Part shown: positions 17,332-26,183 of the stretch, one piece after another
How the letters are laid out: each line of letters opens with the position of its first letter
Numbering within the stretch: position 1 is the stretch's first letter
Source: Pseudarthrobacter chlorophenolicus A6
GTDB lineage: Bacteria; Actinomycetota; Actinomycetes; Actinomycetales; Micrococcaceae
Direction of reading: 5' to 3'
Length of the DNA stretch: 64,000 nt
Assembly: GCF_000022025.1 (NCBI RefSeq)
Contig: NC_011886.1
Location: 4,263,953 to 4,327,952, forward strand
Program-made: the position numbers and the translations under genes
Notes under the pieces: generated by a model
Told to the model about the DNA's origin: nothing
The model's input: only the letters and a program-made list of their open reading frames with translations
Databases searched by the model: none

Positions 17332-17868
17332 ATGCCCGACCGCCGGACCCAGCTCCTCGACGCCGCCCTGGCAGTGGTGGCAGACAAAGGGATGAAGGGC
17401 CTGACCCACCGGGCGGTGGACGCTGCGGCGGAACTCGCCGAAGGGACCACCTCCAACTACTACCGGAGCCGGGCCACCCTTGTTGACGCCGTACTGGACC
17501 GGCTGCTGGAACTGGACGCCGGCCTCCTGCGGCAACAGGGGGCGGCAGGGCCGCCACGGACCGTCGATGAGCTCGCCGGCCAACTGGCCGCCACGGTGGT
17601 GGCGCTGGCCAGGCAGCACGGGGGGATCAGCCGGGCACGGATGGCCTTTTCGCTGGACCGCCCTGAGGCGGTGACCGCCGGCCACCGACTGCTGGTGGGC
17701 AACCTGGAACTGGCCCTCACTGCCATGGGCGTGGCGGATGCAGCGGCCCGCGCGCGGGACGTGGCGGACTACGGGGACGGCCTCCTGCTCCACCTGCTCA
17801 CCGTCAGGCGGGACGAGCAGCCGGACGTGGCCGCCGTCGCCGCCACCATCCGGCGTCTGCTGGCCTGA
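17332..17868 (+). CDS. TetR-family transcriptional regulator
   Basis: A 178-residue regulator. The N-terminal helix-turn-helix reads LLDAALAVVADKGMKGLTHRAVDAAAELAEGTTSNYYRS, with the typical TSNYYRS recognition-helix end. The C-terminal helices form the ligand pocket. It is divergent from the FAD monooxygenase, with a 16-bp palindrome between them, and probably represses that gene until an aromatic substrate binds. The 3' end converges on pobA with a 30-base gap. Confidence 0.9.
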   Translation: MPDRRTQLLDAALAVVADKGMKGLTHRAVDAAAELAEGTTSNYYRSRATLVDAVLDRLLELDAGLLRQQGAAGPPRTVDELAGQLAATVVALARQHGGISRARMAFSLDRPEAVTAGHRLLVGNLELALTAMGVADAAARARDVADYGDGLLLHLLTVRRDEQPDVAAVAATIRRLLA

Positions 17869-17898
17869 AAGACACGCGCCCGCTGCTGGCGTCCGGCC

Positions 17899-19086
17899 TT
17901 AGCCGCGGCCCGGCCAGCCGGTGTAGGCCTCGGCGAGGTAGGCCATGCCGTGGCGTGACGAGACCACCGAGTTAAGTTCCCCCACCTGGCGGGCGCGGGA
18001 GAAATCGCCGGCGTCAGCGGGGGTGTGCAGCATGGTGGTCATCCAGTAGGAGAACTGCTGTGCCTTCCACACCCGCTCCAGCGCTCGGTCGCTGTACGAC
18101 TCAAGCAAACGGTCCGAGCCGGAGTTGTAGTGGCTGTCCAGCCCCTCAAAAAGGACCTTGACGTCGTGGACGGCCAGGTTGAGGCCCTTGGCACCGGTGG
18201 GCGGGACGGTGTGCGCGGCGTCGCCGGCCAGGAAGAGATTGCCGTGGCGCATGGGGGTGTGGACGAAGCTGCGGAACGGCAGCACCATCTTTTCGATGAC
18301 CGGGCCTTCCTTGAGCTCGAAGCCGTTGCCGTTGACCCGGCTGCGGAACTCTGCCCAGATCCGGTCGTCGTCCCAGTCGGCCACGTTTTCCTTGGGATCG
18401 CACTGGAAGTACATCCGCTGGACGGCCTCGGTGCGCTGGCTGATGAGGGCGAAGCCGTTGGCGGAGTTGGCGTAGATCAGTTCGTCCGAGCTGCGCGGTG
18501 CCTCGGCGAGGATCCCAAACCAGGCGAAGGGGTATTCGTGGAAGTACCACTTGCGGTTGGCCTCGGGAATCTGGAAGCGGCAGTGGCTGCGGGAACCGTC
18601 GGCACCCACCAGGAAGTCCGCCTGGATCTCGAATTCGGCGCCGTCGGCGTCCGTGAACCAGACCTTGGGCTTGCCTTCGAGGTCATGGACGGAGGTGTCC
18701 GTGACGCTGTACCGGACGTCGCCGCCGTCGTGCGTCCTGCGTGCGGCAAGGTCGGTGAAAACGTCTGTCTGCGGGTAAAGCCACACGGACTCACCCACCA
18801 GGTCCTTGAAGTCGATGCGGTGGCTCTCGCCGTTGAAGCGCAGTTCAATGCCGTCGTGCCGGTCGCCGTGGGTCAGGACCCGGCCTGAAACCCCGCTGTC
18901 CACCAGGAGGTTGACGGTGCCGTGCTCCAGGATCCCGGCGCGGACGGTGCGGGCGATTTCGTCATGGCTGCGGACCTCGATCACCGTGGACTCGATGCCG
19001 GCCTTGGCCAGCAGGTGGGACAGCATGAGCCCGGCCGGGCCGGCGCCCATGATGGCTACCTGGGTGGTGATGGTTTTCCGTGCCAT
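17899..19086 (-). CDS. pobA: 4-hydroxybenzoate 3-monooxygenase
   Basis: A 395-residue FAD enzyme that hydroxylates 4-hydroxybenzoate to protocatechuate with NADPH, feeding the pca genes at 27-34 kb. The ATG at 19086 gives MARKTITTQVAIMGAGPAGL with the FAD GxGxxG; a longer frame adds 21 residues without support. Further PHBH motifs are FLVGADGSRSHCR (the DG motif) and LFLAGDAAHTVPPTGAKGLN, plus LWVYPQTDVF-like substrate-region sequence (WLYPQTDVFTDL). Length matches the family (about 390). An IclR regulator gene lies upstream on the same strand. Confidence 0.96.
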   Translation of the reverse strand: MARKTITTQVAIMGAGPAGLMLSHLLAKAGIESTVIEVRSHDEIARTVRAGILEHGTVNLLVDSGVSGRVLTHGDRHDGIELRFNGESHRIDFKDLVGESVWLYPQTDVFTDLAARRTHDGGDVRYSVTDTSVHDLEGKPKVWFTDADGAEFEIQADFLVGADGSRSHCRFQIPEANRKWYFHEYPFAWFGILAEAPRSSDELIYANSANGFALISQRTEAVQRMYFQCDPKENVADWDDDRIWAEFRSRVNGNGFELKEGPVIEKMVLPFRSFVHTPMRHGNLFLAGDAAHTVPPTGAKGLNLAVHDVKVLFEGLDSHYNSGSDRLLESYSDRALERVWKAQQFSYWMTTMLHTPADAGDFSRARQVGELNSVVSSRHGMAYLAEAYTGWPGRG

Positions 19087-19172
19087 TGTGGTCTCGCTTC
19101 GTTGCGGGCCCGGAGGCCAGAGGATTGCTTGGCACCCAGTGTGGGCCACCCACAGTGACCGGCGTTACAGGG

Positions 19173-19186
19173 ATTCCGTTGAATGG
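19173..19186. promoter_or_regulatory. Candidate IclR box before pobA (copy 1)
   Basis: ATTCCGTTGAATGG lies between the IclR stop and pobA. Its core TTCCGTTGAATGG (19174-19186) is repeated exactly upstream of the IclR gene at 19941. ATTC-CGTT-GAAT is an imperfectly spaced inverted repeat. It lies about 88 bases before the pobA start. Confidence 0.6.
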
Positions 19187-19187
19187 T

Positions 19188-19937
19188 TCATGAATCCGCA
19201 AGGCGGCGGGCGATGCCGCGCGCGGCGGTCTGCAGCGCGGGCACCAGCGCCTGCAGCCGCATCTCCTGGAGCGGAACCACGACGCCGAGCGAGGCCACGG
19301 CGCGCTGGCGGCGGTTGAGGACCGGCACGGCGATGCCCCAGGTGTCCGGATCCACCACGCCCTTCAGCTGAGCGAAACCCTGGTGGGCAGCGTCGGCCAG
19401 CAGCGTCCGGACATCGCCACTGGTAAGCCTTCCGTCAGGATCGGAGAACTGGGCAAGGTAGCTGGCCTGCAGCGCCTTCTCCCGGTGCGCCATCAGCGCC
19501 AGCCCGGCGGACGAGATGTGGATGGGCATCCTGCCGGCCACCTGCGCCCGGTTGGTCGCCGATCCGCGCCGCGACAACCGCTCCACAAACAGCACCTCCC
19601 AGCCATCCAGCACCGCCAGGTTCACGTTCTGGTTCAGGACGTGCTGGATGTCCTCCATGAACGGCATGGCCGCCTGCCGCAGTGCCAAGGCCGGGGAGGC
19701 GCGGTTTACCAGCTCCCAAAGCCGGAGGCCCGGCCGGACCATGCCGCCGGGCTCGGTCTCAAGCAGCCCGTGGCCGGCCAGCTGGCCAACCAGCCGGTGC
19801 GTGGTGGTCAGCGGCAGCCCGGCCCGGGCGGCCAGGTCCGAAAGCTGCAGGGCGCCCACGTCCTGCGGGAAGGCGGAGATCAGCCGGACTATCCGGTCCA
19901 CCACCGAATCGCCCGACTTCGAGTTCGCCACCGCCAC
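19188..19937 (-). CDS. IclR-family regulator, probable pobA activator (PobR-like)
   Basis: A 249-residue regulator with an N-terminal winged helix (LQLSDLAARAGLPLTTTHRLVGQLAGHGLLETE) and the C-terminal IclR effector domain (GSATNRAQVAGRMPIHISSAGLALMAH, then a VAVPVLNRRQR-type block). It lies directly upstream of pobA, with identical 13-bp boxes before both genes. By analogy with PobR-type regulators it should activate pobA in response to 4-hydroxybenzoate; that role is inferred from position. Confidence 0.88.
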   Translation of the reverse strand: MAVANSKSGDSVVDRIVRLISAFPQDVGALQLSDLAARAGLPLTTTHRLVGQLAGHGLLETEPGGMVRPGLRLWELVNRASPALALRQAAMPFMEDIQHVLNQNVNLAVLDGWEVLFVERLSRRGSATNRAQVAGRMPIHISSAGLALMAHREKALQASYLAQFSDPDGRLTSGDVRTLLADAAHQGFAQLKGVVDPDTWGIAVPVLNRRQRAVASLGVVVPLQEMRLQALVPALQTAARGIARRLADS

Positions 19938-19940
19938 ACC

Positions 19941-19953
19941 TTCCGTTGAATGG
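19941..19953. promoter_or_regulatory. Candidate IclR box before the regulator gene (copy 2)
   Basis: TTCCGTTGAATGG is identical to the copy at 19174-19186 and lies a few bases before the IclR start, with TTCC and GGAA ends (TTCC...GGGAA) around it. Probable autoregulation. Confidence 0.6.
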
Positions 19954-20025
19954 GAAGTACAGCGTACCGCGGCAGGGCCCCGGGAGGACCGAAACCGCGG
20001 AAGGCCAGCCGGGGCTGGGAGGCGG

Positions 20026-21102
20026 TCAGGCCGGCGTCGTACCCTGTCCTGGGCCCGGCCTCAAACGGCGCCACGCCGCGGGAGCCAGCACCACGGCAAT
20101 ACCCACGGCGGCACCGATGACGGTTTCGATGATGCGGTCGCGCAGCAGCGCGGACGGCGAGGCGGGGACCACCAGGAGGGTGGAGATGAGGGCCAGGGGC
20201 GTCACGAAGACCTGCGCCAGCAGGTACTGGCGGATGATGAACATCTCAGCACCGAACTGGCAGAGGGCCATCACCAGCACGGTCTGCCACGGCTCCAGGC
20301 CCAGCAGCAGGACCGCCGCCAGGACCAGCAGGCCAAGGACGGTGCCGATGATTCGCTGGACGCCGCGCCGGATCCGGTGCCGGGTGGTGTGGCCCACCAA
20401 GGGCACCACCGCGGCCACCATGGCCCAGTAGTTGTGCCCGAATCCCAGCTGCTGCCCGGCCCAGGTGGCCAGCGATCCCGCCAGCCCCGCAGCCACCAGG
20501 TAGCCAAGCCCTTCAAGCCAGGCGGCGCGCTTCTCTGCCGGCGTGCGCCGGATACGGGGAGGCCAGGTCCAAGGGGTGCGGTGGCTGGGCAGGATCCGCG
20601 ACGAAAAGCCGATCAGCAGGCACAGCACGGTGGTGAGCACCGCAACCAGCATGCCCTGCCACAGCGGCGGCTGGTTGGGGATGGAGGCGATGGCCGCGAA
20701 GGCAAAGATGTGGAAAAGGGAGCCGCCCGGCCGCAGCCGCAGCCAGGAGATGGCCACGGAACAGCCGCCCGCCACCAGGGTGGTGGCCAGCACCAAGAGC
20801 CAGGTGGTGGCGGTGCTTTCCAGCCCCCAGGCCGTTTCAATCCTCGCGGACAGGGCTGCCAGGAGCATCACCAGCAGCATCAGGAGTCCGGCACGCAACT
20901 GCAGGGCGAAGCGGGCGGCGTGTGGTTCGCCGCGGCCGTAGATTCCGGTGAAGGCACCGAAGGACGCGAAGATGGCAAGGTCCAGCCGGCCCAGGAGCAC
21001 CAGGGTGATCAGCGGGACGAACACGCCGGTGGCGCAGCGGAGGGCGGGGTGGTGGTCCTTGTTGCCGGGACCAATGCTGAACATCTCAGCAAGCAACTTC
21101 AC
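20026..21102 (-). CDS. FUSC-family membrane protein (aromatic acid exporter type)
   Basis: A 358-residue membrane protein with about ten hydrophobic segments in two clusters (residues 20-150 and 220-345) separated by a basic cytoplasmic loop, the layout of the FUSC/YccS/AaeB group. HTTRHRIRRGVQRIIGTVLGLLVLA is the family block (R-x-x-G-T-x-x-G). I chose GTG 21102 because AGGAAGG lies 10 bases upstream; an ATG at 21156 is also possible. Its position beside aromatic catabolism genes fits relief of aromatic-acid stress, but the substrate is unknown. Confidence 0.8.
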   Translation of the reverse strand: MKLLAEMFSIGPGNKDHHPALRCATGVFVPLITLVLLGRLDLAIFASFGAFTGIYGRGEPHAARFALQLRAGLLMLLVMLLAALSARIETAWGLESTATTWLLVLATTLVAGGCSVAISWLRLRPGGSLFHIFAFAAIASIPNQPPLWQGMLVAVLTTVLCLLIGFSSRILPSHRTPWTWPPRIRRTPAEKRAAWLEGLGYLVAAGLAGSLATWAGQQLGFGHNYWAMVAAVVPLVGHTTRHRIRRGVQRIIGTVLGLLVLAAVLLLGLEPWQTVLVMALCQFGAEMFIIRQYLLAQVFVTPLALISTLLVVPASPSALLRDRIIETVIGAAVGIAVVLAPAAWRRLRPGPGQGTTPA

Positions 21103-21216
21103 GTGGGCGGCGCCTTCCTGCGGTAACCGGTTGTCCTGATGGGCGGCCGGCCGCACTGACGTTCCCGGTAAATCCTATGGCGGAAGTCCCTGAACCCGCC
21201 CATTAAATTCCCTTGA

Positions 21217-22107
21217 ATGGAATCGGCAGGCAACGCGGCAGAAACAGCGTGCACGAAAGCTTGGGTCATGAAGCACGCACCGCGGGCCACACCCGCTGCC
21301 GAATTGAGCTGCGAAGTCTGCGGAATGATGCCCGAGCCGCCCAAGGCCCGCCTCACCGCCGCCAACGTGGCGGTGATGCTGCCCATCGAGCTGCTGGTCC
21401 ACGCCTTGGTGGTGGAAACCCACCTGCCCTATGTGGCGAAGGTGCTGGTGCTCACGCTAACCGCCACCGTGCTGGTGATCTGGGTGGCCGAACCGTCCGC
21501 TGCCCGGATGCTGCGCGGCTGGCTGCACGCTCCGGCGCTGCGCCACCGCCGCAAGCTGGGAGCCGCGCCGGCACTGTGGCGGGCGCGCACGGTCCTGCGG
21601 GACGAGCCCGGGTCGCTGGAGAAGATCACCGGCACCCTGGCCCGGAACGGCATTAACATCCTGGGCATCCACGTCCATCCGGTCCCGGGCGGCGTGCTGG
21701 ATGAATTTGTCCTGTCCGCTCCCGGGACCATGGGTGAGCGGGAGCTGCTGGCGGCATTGCACGACGGCGGCGGCAGCCGTGCGCACGTGTGGCCCACCAC
21801 CGCGCTGGCCATGGCGGACGGCCAGACCCGGGCGCTCAGCCTGGCGGCGCGGATCGCCGACGCCCCCGACGAACTGCCCCTCGCCATAGCCGAGCTGCTC
21901 GGCGCACGGATCGTGCCGTCGTCGGGCGTTCCCGTGAGGATGCCCGACGACGGGACCCACCTCAAGGTCCCCACGGCATGGCACGGGCCCCTCGTCTTTG
22001 CCCGGCCGGGCGAGCCTTTCACCCCGGCGGAATCGGCGCGTGCCCACCGGCTGGCAGAACTCGCGGAGATCCTGGCGCACAAGACCGCCGCTGCCAGCCA
22101 CAACTAG
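21217..22107 (+). CDS. Membrane-anchored ACT-domain protein
   Basis: A 296-residue protein of unusual layout. After a Cys-rich start (CEVCGMMPEPP) there are two membrane helices at about residues 47-90 (VAVMLPIELLVHALVV and VLVLTLTATVLVIWV). A cytoplasmic region then contains an ACT-like domain near residues 122-195 (VLRDEPGSLEKITGTLARNGINILGIHVH), the amino-acid-sensing fold with its GxL. The C-terminal part (SVRMPDDG-like VRMPDDGTHL) is unrecognised. Such proteins are annotated as amino-acid-binding ACT domain proteins; the ligand and function are unknown. The start at 21217 is not certain; ATG 21268 is an alternative. Confidence 0.65.
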   Translation: MESAGNAAETACTKAWVMKHAPRATPAAELSCEVCGMMPEPPKARLTAANVAVMLPIELLVHALVVETHLPYVAKVLVLTLTATVLVIWVAEPSAARMLRGWLHAPALRHRRKLGAAPALWRARTVLRDEPGSLEKITGTLARNGINILGIHVHPVPGGVLDEFVLSAPGTMGERELLAALHDGGGSRAHVWPTTALAMADGQTRALSLAARIADAPDELPLAIAELLGARIVPSSGVPVRMPDDGTHLKVPTAWHGPLVFARPGEPFTPAESARAHRLAELAEILAHKTAAASHN

Positions 22108-22118
22108 GTAGTTGGGGG

Positions 22119-23039
22119 TTACATCCGGAGGGTGAGGGCGCCCGGCTCCATGGTCATCAGGACGTGCTTGCCTTCACCCTCATGGTCGCCGTCCAGCTGG
22201 TAGTTGTCCGCGTGTTCGAGGGTGATTTCCACGGCCTTGCCCTGGAAGTACTCCACGGCGGTGTCCCGGTTCCGGCCCTTGCCGATGATGCCTGCCATTA
22301 CGGAGAGCCATCCCAGCTTGCCGTGGTGCGGGGCCAGCACGGCAATGTCCAGCAGCCCGTCGTCCACCTTGGCATCAGGGAAGATCTCCAGGCCACCCTG
22401 GACTTTTCCGCAGTTGCCCACCATCACGCTGCGGACGCCGCGGTGCACCACGGTCTCGCCATCGATCACCACGGTGGCCTTGACCGGCTTGCCGGGCAGG
22501 TTGCGGATACCGGCGTCCACATAAGCCAGCCAGCCCACTTTGTCCTTCAGGTCCTCGTTGGTGTCCGCCATGATGGTGGCGTCGTAGCCCACGCCGGCCA
22601 TCACCAGGAAGATCTGTTCCTTGTCCGGATCGTTGCGCTTGGCGCGGACTACGTCGATCTTGCGTTCGGTGCCGTTCAGGGCCGCCGCCATGGCGCCGTC
22701 GTAATCCGTGACGTCCATGCCGAGGTTGCGGGCCAGCAGGTTCCCGGTTCCCAGCGGAAGAAGCCCCATGGGCACGTCCCCGCCCGCCAGGACCTCGGCC
22801 ACGCACCGGACGGTGCCGTCTCCCCCTGCGGCGATCACGATGTCCGCCCCCTGCGCCAGGGCTTCCTTCGCCTGGCCCACACCGGGGTCCTCCTTGGTGG
22901 TTTCCAGCCAGATGGCCTCGCCCCAGCCGTTTTCCACGCAGTGCCTGGCCACCAGGCCGCGCACGTCGAACTCCACCGGCTTGGCCGGATTGACGATGAT
23001 GGCGGCGCGCTTGGGGGAAGTGGAGCTGTTGGCAGTCAT
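22119..23039 (-). CDS. Diacylglycerol/lipid kinase family protein
   Basis: A 306-residue enzyme that phosphorylates lipid alcohols such as diacylglycerol. AAIIVNPAKP at the N-terminus is the family NP(x) motif, and IVIAAGGDGTVRCVAEVL (about residues 58-75) is the GGDGT catalytic/ATP motif. PMGLLPLGTGNLLARNLGM is the third block. The ATG at 23039 follows AAGGA; the frame extends upstream without a ribosome site. Role in phospholipid turnover is inferred. Confidence 0.9.
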   Translation of the reverse strand: MTANSSTSPKRAAIIVNPAKPVEFDVRGLVARHCVENGWGEAIWLETTKEDPGVGQAKEALAQGADIVIAAGGDGTVRCVAEVLAGGDVPMGLLPLGTGNLLARNLGMDVTDYDGAMAAALNGTERKIDVVRAKRNDPDKEQIFLVMAGVGYDATIMADTNEDLKDKVGWLAYVDAGIRNLPGKPVKATVVIDGETVVHRGVRSVMVGNCGKVQGGLEIFPDAKVDDGLLDIAVLAPHHGKLGWLSVMAGIIGKGRNRDTAVEYFQGKAVEITLEHADNYQLDGDHEGEGKHVLMTMEPGALTLRM

Positions 23040-23120
23040 GGCGTCCTTCAGTGGCGGAATGGAAAGCAAGCTTCTGAGAGAAGAGTAACCTGCCCGCCGC
23101 CGCGTTCCGGCCAAGTCCGG

Positions 23121-24494
23121 CTAGAGGGCCTTGACCGCCCCCAGCACCTGGGCGAGCGAATCCTTGGCATCCCCGAAAAGCAGGGAGGTCTGCGGCTCGT
23201 ACAGCAGTTCGTTTTCGATCCCGGCGAAGCCAGGGCGCATGGAGCGTTTGAGGAACACCACCTGGCGCGCGGCGGAAACTTCCAGGATGGGCATGCCGTA
23301 AATCGGTGAGCCGGAGGACGTCTTCGCCGCAGGGTTCACAACGTCGTTGGCACCCACCACCAGGGCCACATCCGCGGTCTTGAACTCAGGATTGATTTCC
23401 ACCATTTCCTTGAGCGACTCGTAGGGCACGTTGGCCTCGGCCAGGAGCACGTTCATGTGCCCGGGCATCCGGCCCGCCACGGGGTGGATGGCAAAGTCCA
23501 CCTCTATCCCCCGGGCTTCCAGCGCCTGCGCCAGTTCCGCCGCCGTGTGCTGCCCCTGCGCCACCGCCAGGCCGTAGCCGGGGACGATGATCACCCGCTG
23601 CGCGTACCGCAGCAGCACCGCCACGTCCTCAGGCGTGGATGAGCGCACCGGGCGGTCGCTCACGGCGGTGGATCCCGCCGTCGAACCTCCCCGGAACGCG
23701 CCGAACATGATCCCCGCGACGCTGCGGCCCATCGCCGCCGCCATGGCGCGGGTCAGTATGGTGCCGGACGCCCCCACCAGGGTGCCGGCCACCACCAGCA
23801 GCACGTTGCCCAGCACAAGGCCGGACGCCGCGACGGCCAGGCCGGTAAAGGCGTTCAGCAGCGAAATCACAATGGGCACGTCCGCGCCGCCCACGGGCAG
23901 CACCAGCAGGACGCCGGCCGCGAGGCCCAGGACCAGCAGGAGCACCGCGAACGCGGTGGATCCGGTGATGACGACGGCGGCCGCGGCCGCCACGGACGCC
24001 AGCAGTACCGCGGCCATCACCGCGGGCAGGCCCGGAAACAGCACCGGCCGGGTGGTCATCAGTTCCTGCAGCTTGGCGAACGTCACCCCGGAACCGGCGA
24101 AGGAGACCGCACCCACCAGGAGGGTGAACACGATGGCCAGCCGCACCCAGGGTCCGTCCGCGTGGGGGAGCTCGAGGAGCGCCACCAGCGCCGCCGCGCC
24201 ACCGCCCACACCGTTGAACAGGGCCACCAGCTGGGGCATCTGTGTCATCTTCACGCGCCGCGCCACCGGCGCCGCCACCGCGGAACCCACGGCGATGGCG
24301 CCCAGGATCCAGGGGATGTTGTCGAGCCGGGCGGAGAGGAAGACGGTGACGACGGCGATCAGTGCACCGAGGGCGCCGATCAGGTTGCCGCGGCGTGCGG
24401 TCCGCGGGGAGCTGAGCCCGCGCAGGGCGAGGATGAAGAAGACCGCGGCGGCCAGGTACAGCAGGGCGGTCCAGGCGGGGTCGAGGATGCTCAT
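23121..24494 (-). CDS. pntB: NAD(P) transhydrogenase subunit beta
   Basis: A 457-residue subunit of the proton-pumping transhydrogenase that makes NADPH from NADH. The N-terminal two-thirds has about nine membrane helices, and the C-terminal NADP-binding domain III begins near residue 280 (VIIVPGYGLAVAQGQHTAAELA). The ATG at 24494 overlaps the stop of the upstream gene. NAVVNP-type sequences VALVVGANDVVNPAA and GMPILEVSAARQVVFLKRSM are conserved PntB blocks. It is the last gene of pntAA-pntAB-pntB. Confidence 0.95.
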   Translation of the reverse strand: MSILDPAWTALLYLAAAVFFILALRGLSSPRTARRGNLIGALGALIAVVTVFLSARLDNIPWILGAIAVGSAVAAPVARRVKMTQMPQLVALFNGVGGGAAALVALLELPHADGPWVRLAIVFTLLVGAVSFAGSGVTFAKLQELMTTRPVLFPGLPAVMAAVLLASVAAAAAVVITGSTAFAVLLLVLGLAAGVLLVLPVGGADVPIVISLLNAFTGLAVAASGLVLGNVLLVVAGTLVGASGTILTRAMAAAMGRSVAGIMFGAFRGGSTAGSTAVSDRPVRSSTPEDVAVLLRYAQRVIIVPGYGLAVAQGQHTAAELAQALEARGIEVDFAIHPVAGRMPGHMNVLLAEANVPYESLKEMVEINPEFKTADVALVVGANDVVNPAAKTSSGSPIYGMPILEVSAARQVVFLKRSMRPGFAGIENELLYEPQTSLLFGDAKDSLAQVLGAVKAL

Positions 24495-24838
24495 TTTCCG
24501 TCCGCCTTCTGCGCGGTACCGGGCTGGGCGCCGGGCTGCGCGGGGCCCGTGCGGGCAGTGTCCTTCCTGGCATGGAACATGTGCAGCATCCGGTCCGTCA
24601 CCACGAAGCCGCCCACCAGGTTGGCCGTGGCCAGCACGACGGCGAGCAGCGCCACCGCGAGGACCCACGGGTCCGCTGCCTGGCCGGCCACGATGATGGC
24701 GCCCACCAGGATGATGCCGTGAATGGCGTTGGCACCGGACATCAGCGGCGTGTGCAGGGTGCTGGAAACCTTGGACACCACCTCGAACCCCACGAAGACG
24801 GCCAGGACCGTGATGGTCAGCAGGCTCATTCCGTCCAT
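24491..24838 (-). CDS. pntAB: NAD(P) transhydrogenase subunit alpha, membrane part
   Basis: A 115-residue membrane subunit with three helices (LTITVLAVFVGFEVV, AIHGIILVGAIIVAG, AVALLAVVLATANLV) ending in a GGFVVTDRMLHMF block typical of this family. In actinobacteria the alpha subunit is split into a soluble NAD-binding part and this membrane part. It overlaps both neighbours by one to a few bases, so the three genes are translationally coupled. The Gly/Pro-rich tail after residue 100 is dispensable-looking. Confidence 0.93.
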   Translation of the reverse strand: MDGMSLLTITVLAVFVGFEVVSKVSSTLHTPLMSGANAIHGIILVGAIIVAGQAADPWVLAVALLAVVLATANLVGGFVVTDRMLHMFHARKDTARTGPAQPGAQPGTAQKADGK

Positions 24839-26013
24839 CAGAGCGCCCCTTCCTGCCGTGCGCGGGCTGTTTCGCTGAGCAGGTCCGCGGTGGGCCCGTG
24901 CCGCACTTCGCCGTCGTGGGTGAAGCAGGCCCCCGCCACCACCTCGTCCTCGAAGTCCAGGACGAGTCCGCCGTCCCGGAGCATCAGCGCCAGCAGGTTG
25001 GCCACGTTCTTGGCATAGAGGCGGGAGGCGTCGGACGCCATGGCGGAGGCCGGGTCCTTCAGTCCCACCAGGGTCACATGGCCGGCACCGTCGGCGGTGG
25101 GCACGGCGATGTCCTCGCCGGGGACCACTCCTTCGACGTTCCCGCCCGACTCCGCGGCAAGGTCGACGACGACCGAACCGGCACGCATGCCCTGCACCAT
25201 GTCCCGGGTCACCAGGAGCGGCGCCCGCCTGCCCGGCACGGCCGCCGTCGTAATCAGGACGTCCGACTGCGCGACGTGCGGCGCGAGCAGCTGCCGCTGC
25301 CGGGTGCCGGCGTCGGAACTGAGCTGGCGGGCGTAGCCGCCGGCCGCTTCGGCGGTTTCCAGGTCCAGGCGGATGAAGGTGCCGCCCATGGAAGCGACCT
25401 CGTCCGCGGACGCGGGCCGGATGTCATTGGCGGCCACCCGCGCGCCAAGCCGTTTGGCCGTTCCGATCGCCTGCAGCCCGGCAACGCCGGCGCCGAGGAC
25501 CAGGACGCGGGCGGGCGGAACCGTGCCGGCGGCGGTCATATAGAGAGGGAAGAACCTGGGCAGCCGGATGGCGGCTTCCAGCACGCAGCGGTACCCGGCC
25601 ACCAGGGCCTGGGAGCTGAGCGCGTCCATGGACTGGGCACGGGAAATGCGCGGCACGAGCTCCAGGGCGAACGACGTGGCGCCGGCCGCGGTGAGCGCCT
25701 GCACGGTGGGCAGCTCGGACGCCGGCGACGCGAGCCCCACGGTGACCGCTCCCCTTTTCAGTGCGGCGGCGGTGTGCGGGTCCAGGGGACGGACGTGCGC
25801 CAGGATGTCCACGGCGCTGATATCCAGTTGGGGAACGACGACGGCGCCGGCCTCCGTGTAGTCGCGGTCCGGGTGCCCTGAGGCGTCGCCCGCGCCCGCC
25901 TCGATCAGGACCTTTAGGCCCGTTCCGGCCAGCTGTTTCACTGTGTCCGGGGTGGCGGCCACGCGCCGTTCGCCCTCCCGGCGCTCCCGCGGAATGCCCA
26001 GTTTCACCCGCAC
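24838..26013 (-). CDS. pntAA: NAD(P) transhydrogenase subunit alpha, NAD-binding part
   Basis: A 391-residue soluble subunit binding NAD(H). RVKLGIPRERREGERRVAATP at the start and RVLVLGAGVAGLQAIGTAKRLGARV (about residues 165-190, the GxGxxG fold) define the alanine dehydrogenase/transhydrogenase family. DVLITTAAVPGRRAPLLVT and VVDLAAESGGN are the domain I core. It begins with a GTG at 26013 and leads the pnt operon. Alanine dehydrogenase is excluded by the adjacent PntAB and PntB genes. The 26014-26183 gap shows no clear promoter motif. Confidence 0.94.
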   Translation of the reverse strand: MRVKLGIPRERREGERRVAATPDTVKQLAGTGLKVLIEAGAGDASGHPDRDYTEAGAVVVPQLDISAVDILAHVRPLDPHTAAALKRGAVTVGLASPASELPTVQALTAAGATSFALELVPRISRAQSMDALSSQALVAGYRCVLEAAIRLPRFFPLYMTAAGTVPPARVLVLGAGVAGLQAIGTAKRLGARVAANDIRPASADEVASMGGTFIRLDLETAEAAGGYARQLSSDAGTRQRQLLAPHVAQSDVLITTAAVPGRRAPLLVTRDMVQGMRAGSVVVDLAAESGGNVEGVVPGEDIAVPTADGAGHVTLVGLKDPASAMASDASRLYAKNVANLLALMLRDGGLVLDFEDEVVAGACFTHDGEVRHGPTADLLSETARARQEGAL

Positions 26014-26183
26014 GCTCCCTTCCTGCCGCTTCCGGCAGTCTTGCGGCAGCCGCTCTGCTGCGCACAGTTGGGTTGAGTCTAGAGCGCACGCTGCTGCTGC
26101 GGGAGTGGTGTGGCGGGCTTCGAGGGCAAAGAGTTACCTTCGCGGCAGGCCGCCCTCTTTTAGGGTGTTCCGCGGCCGGCGGG

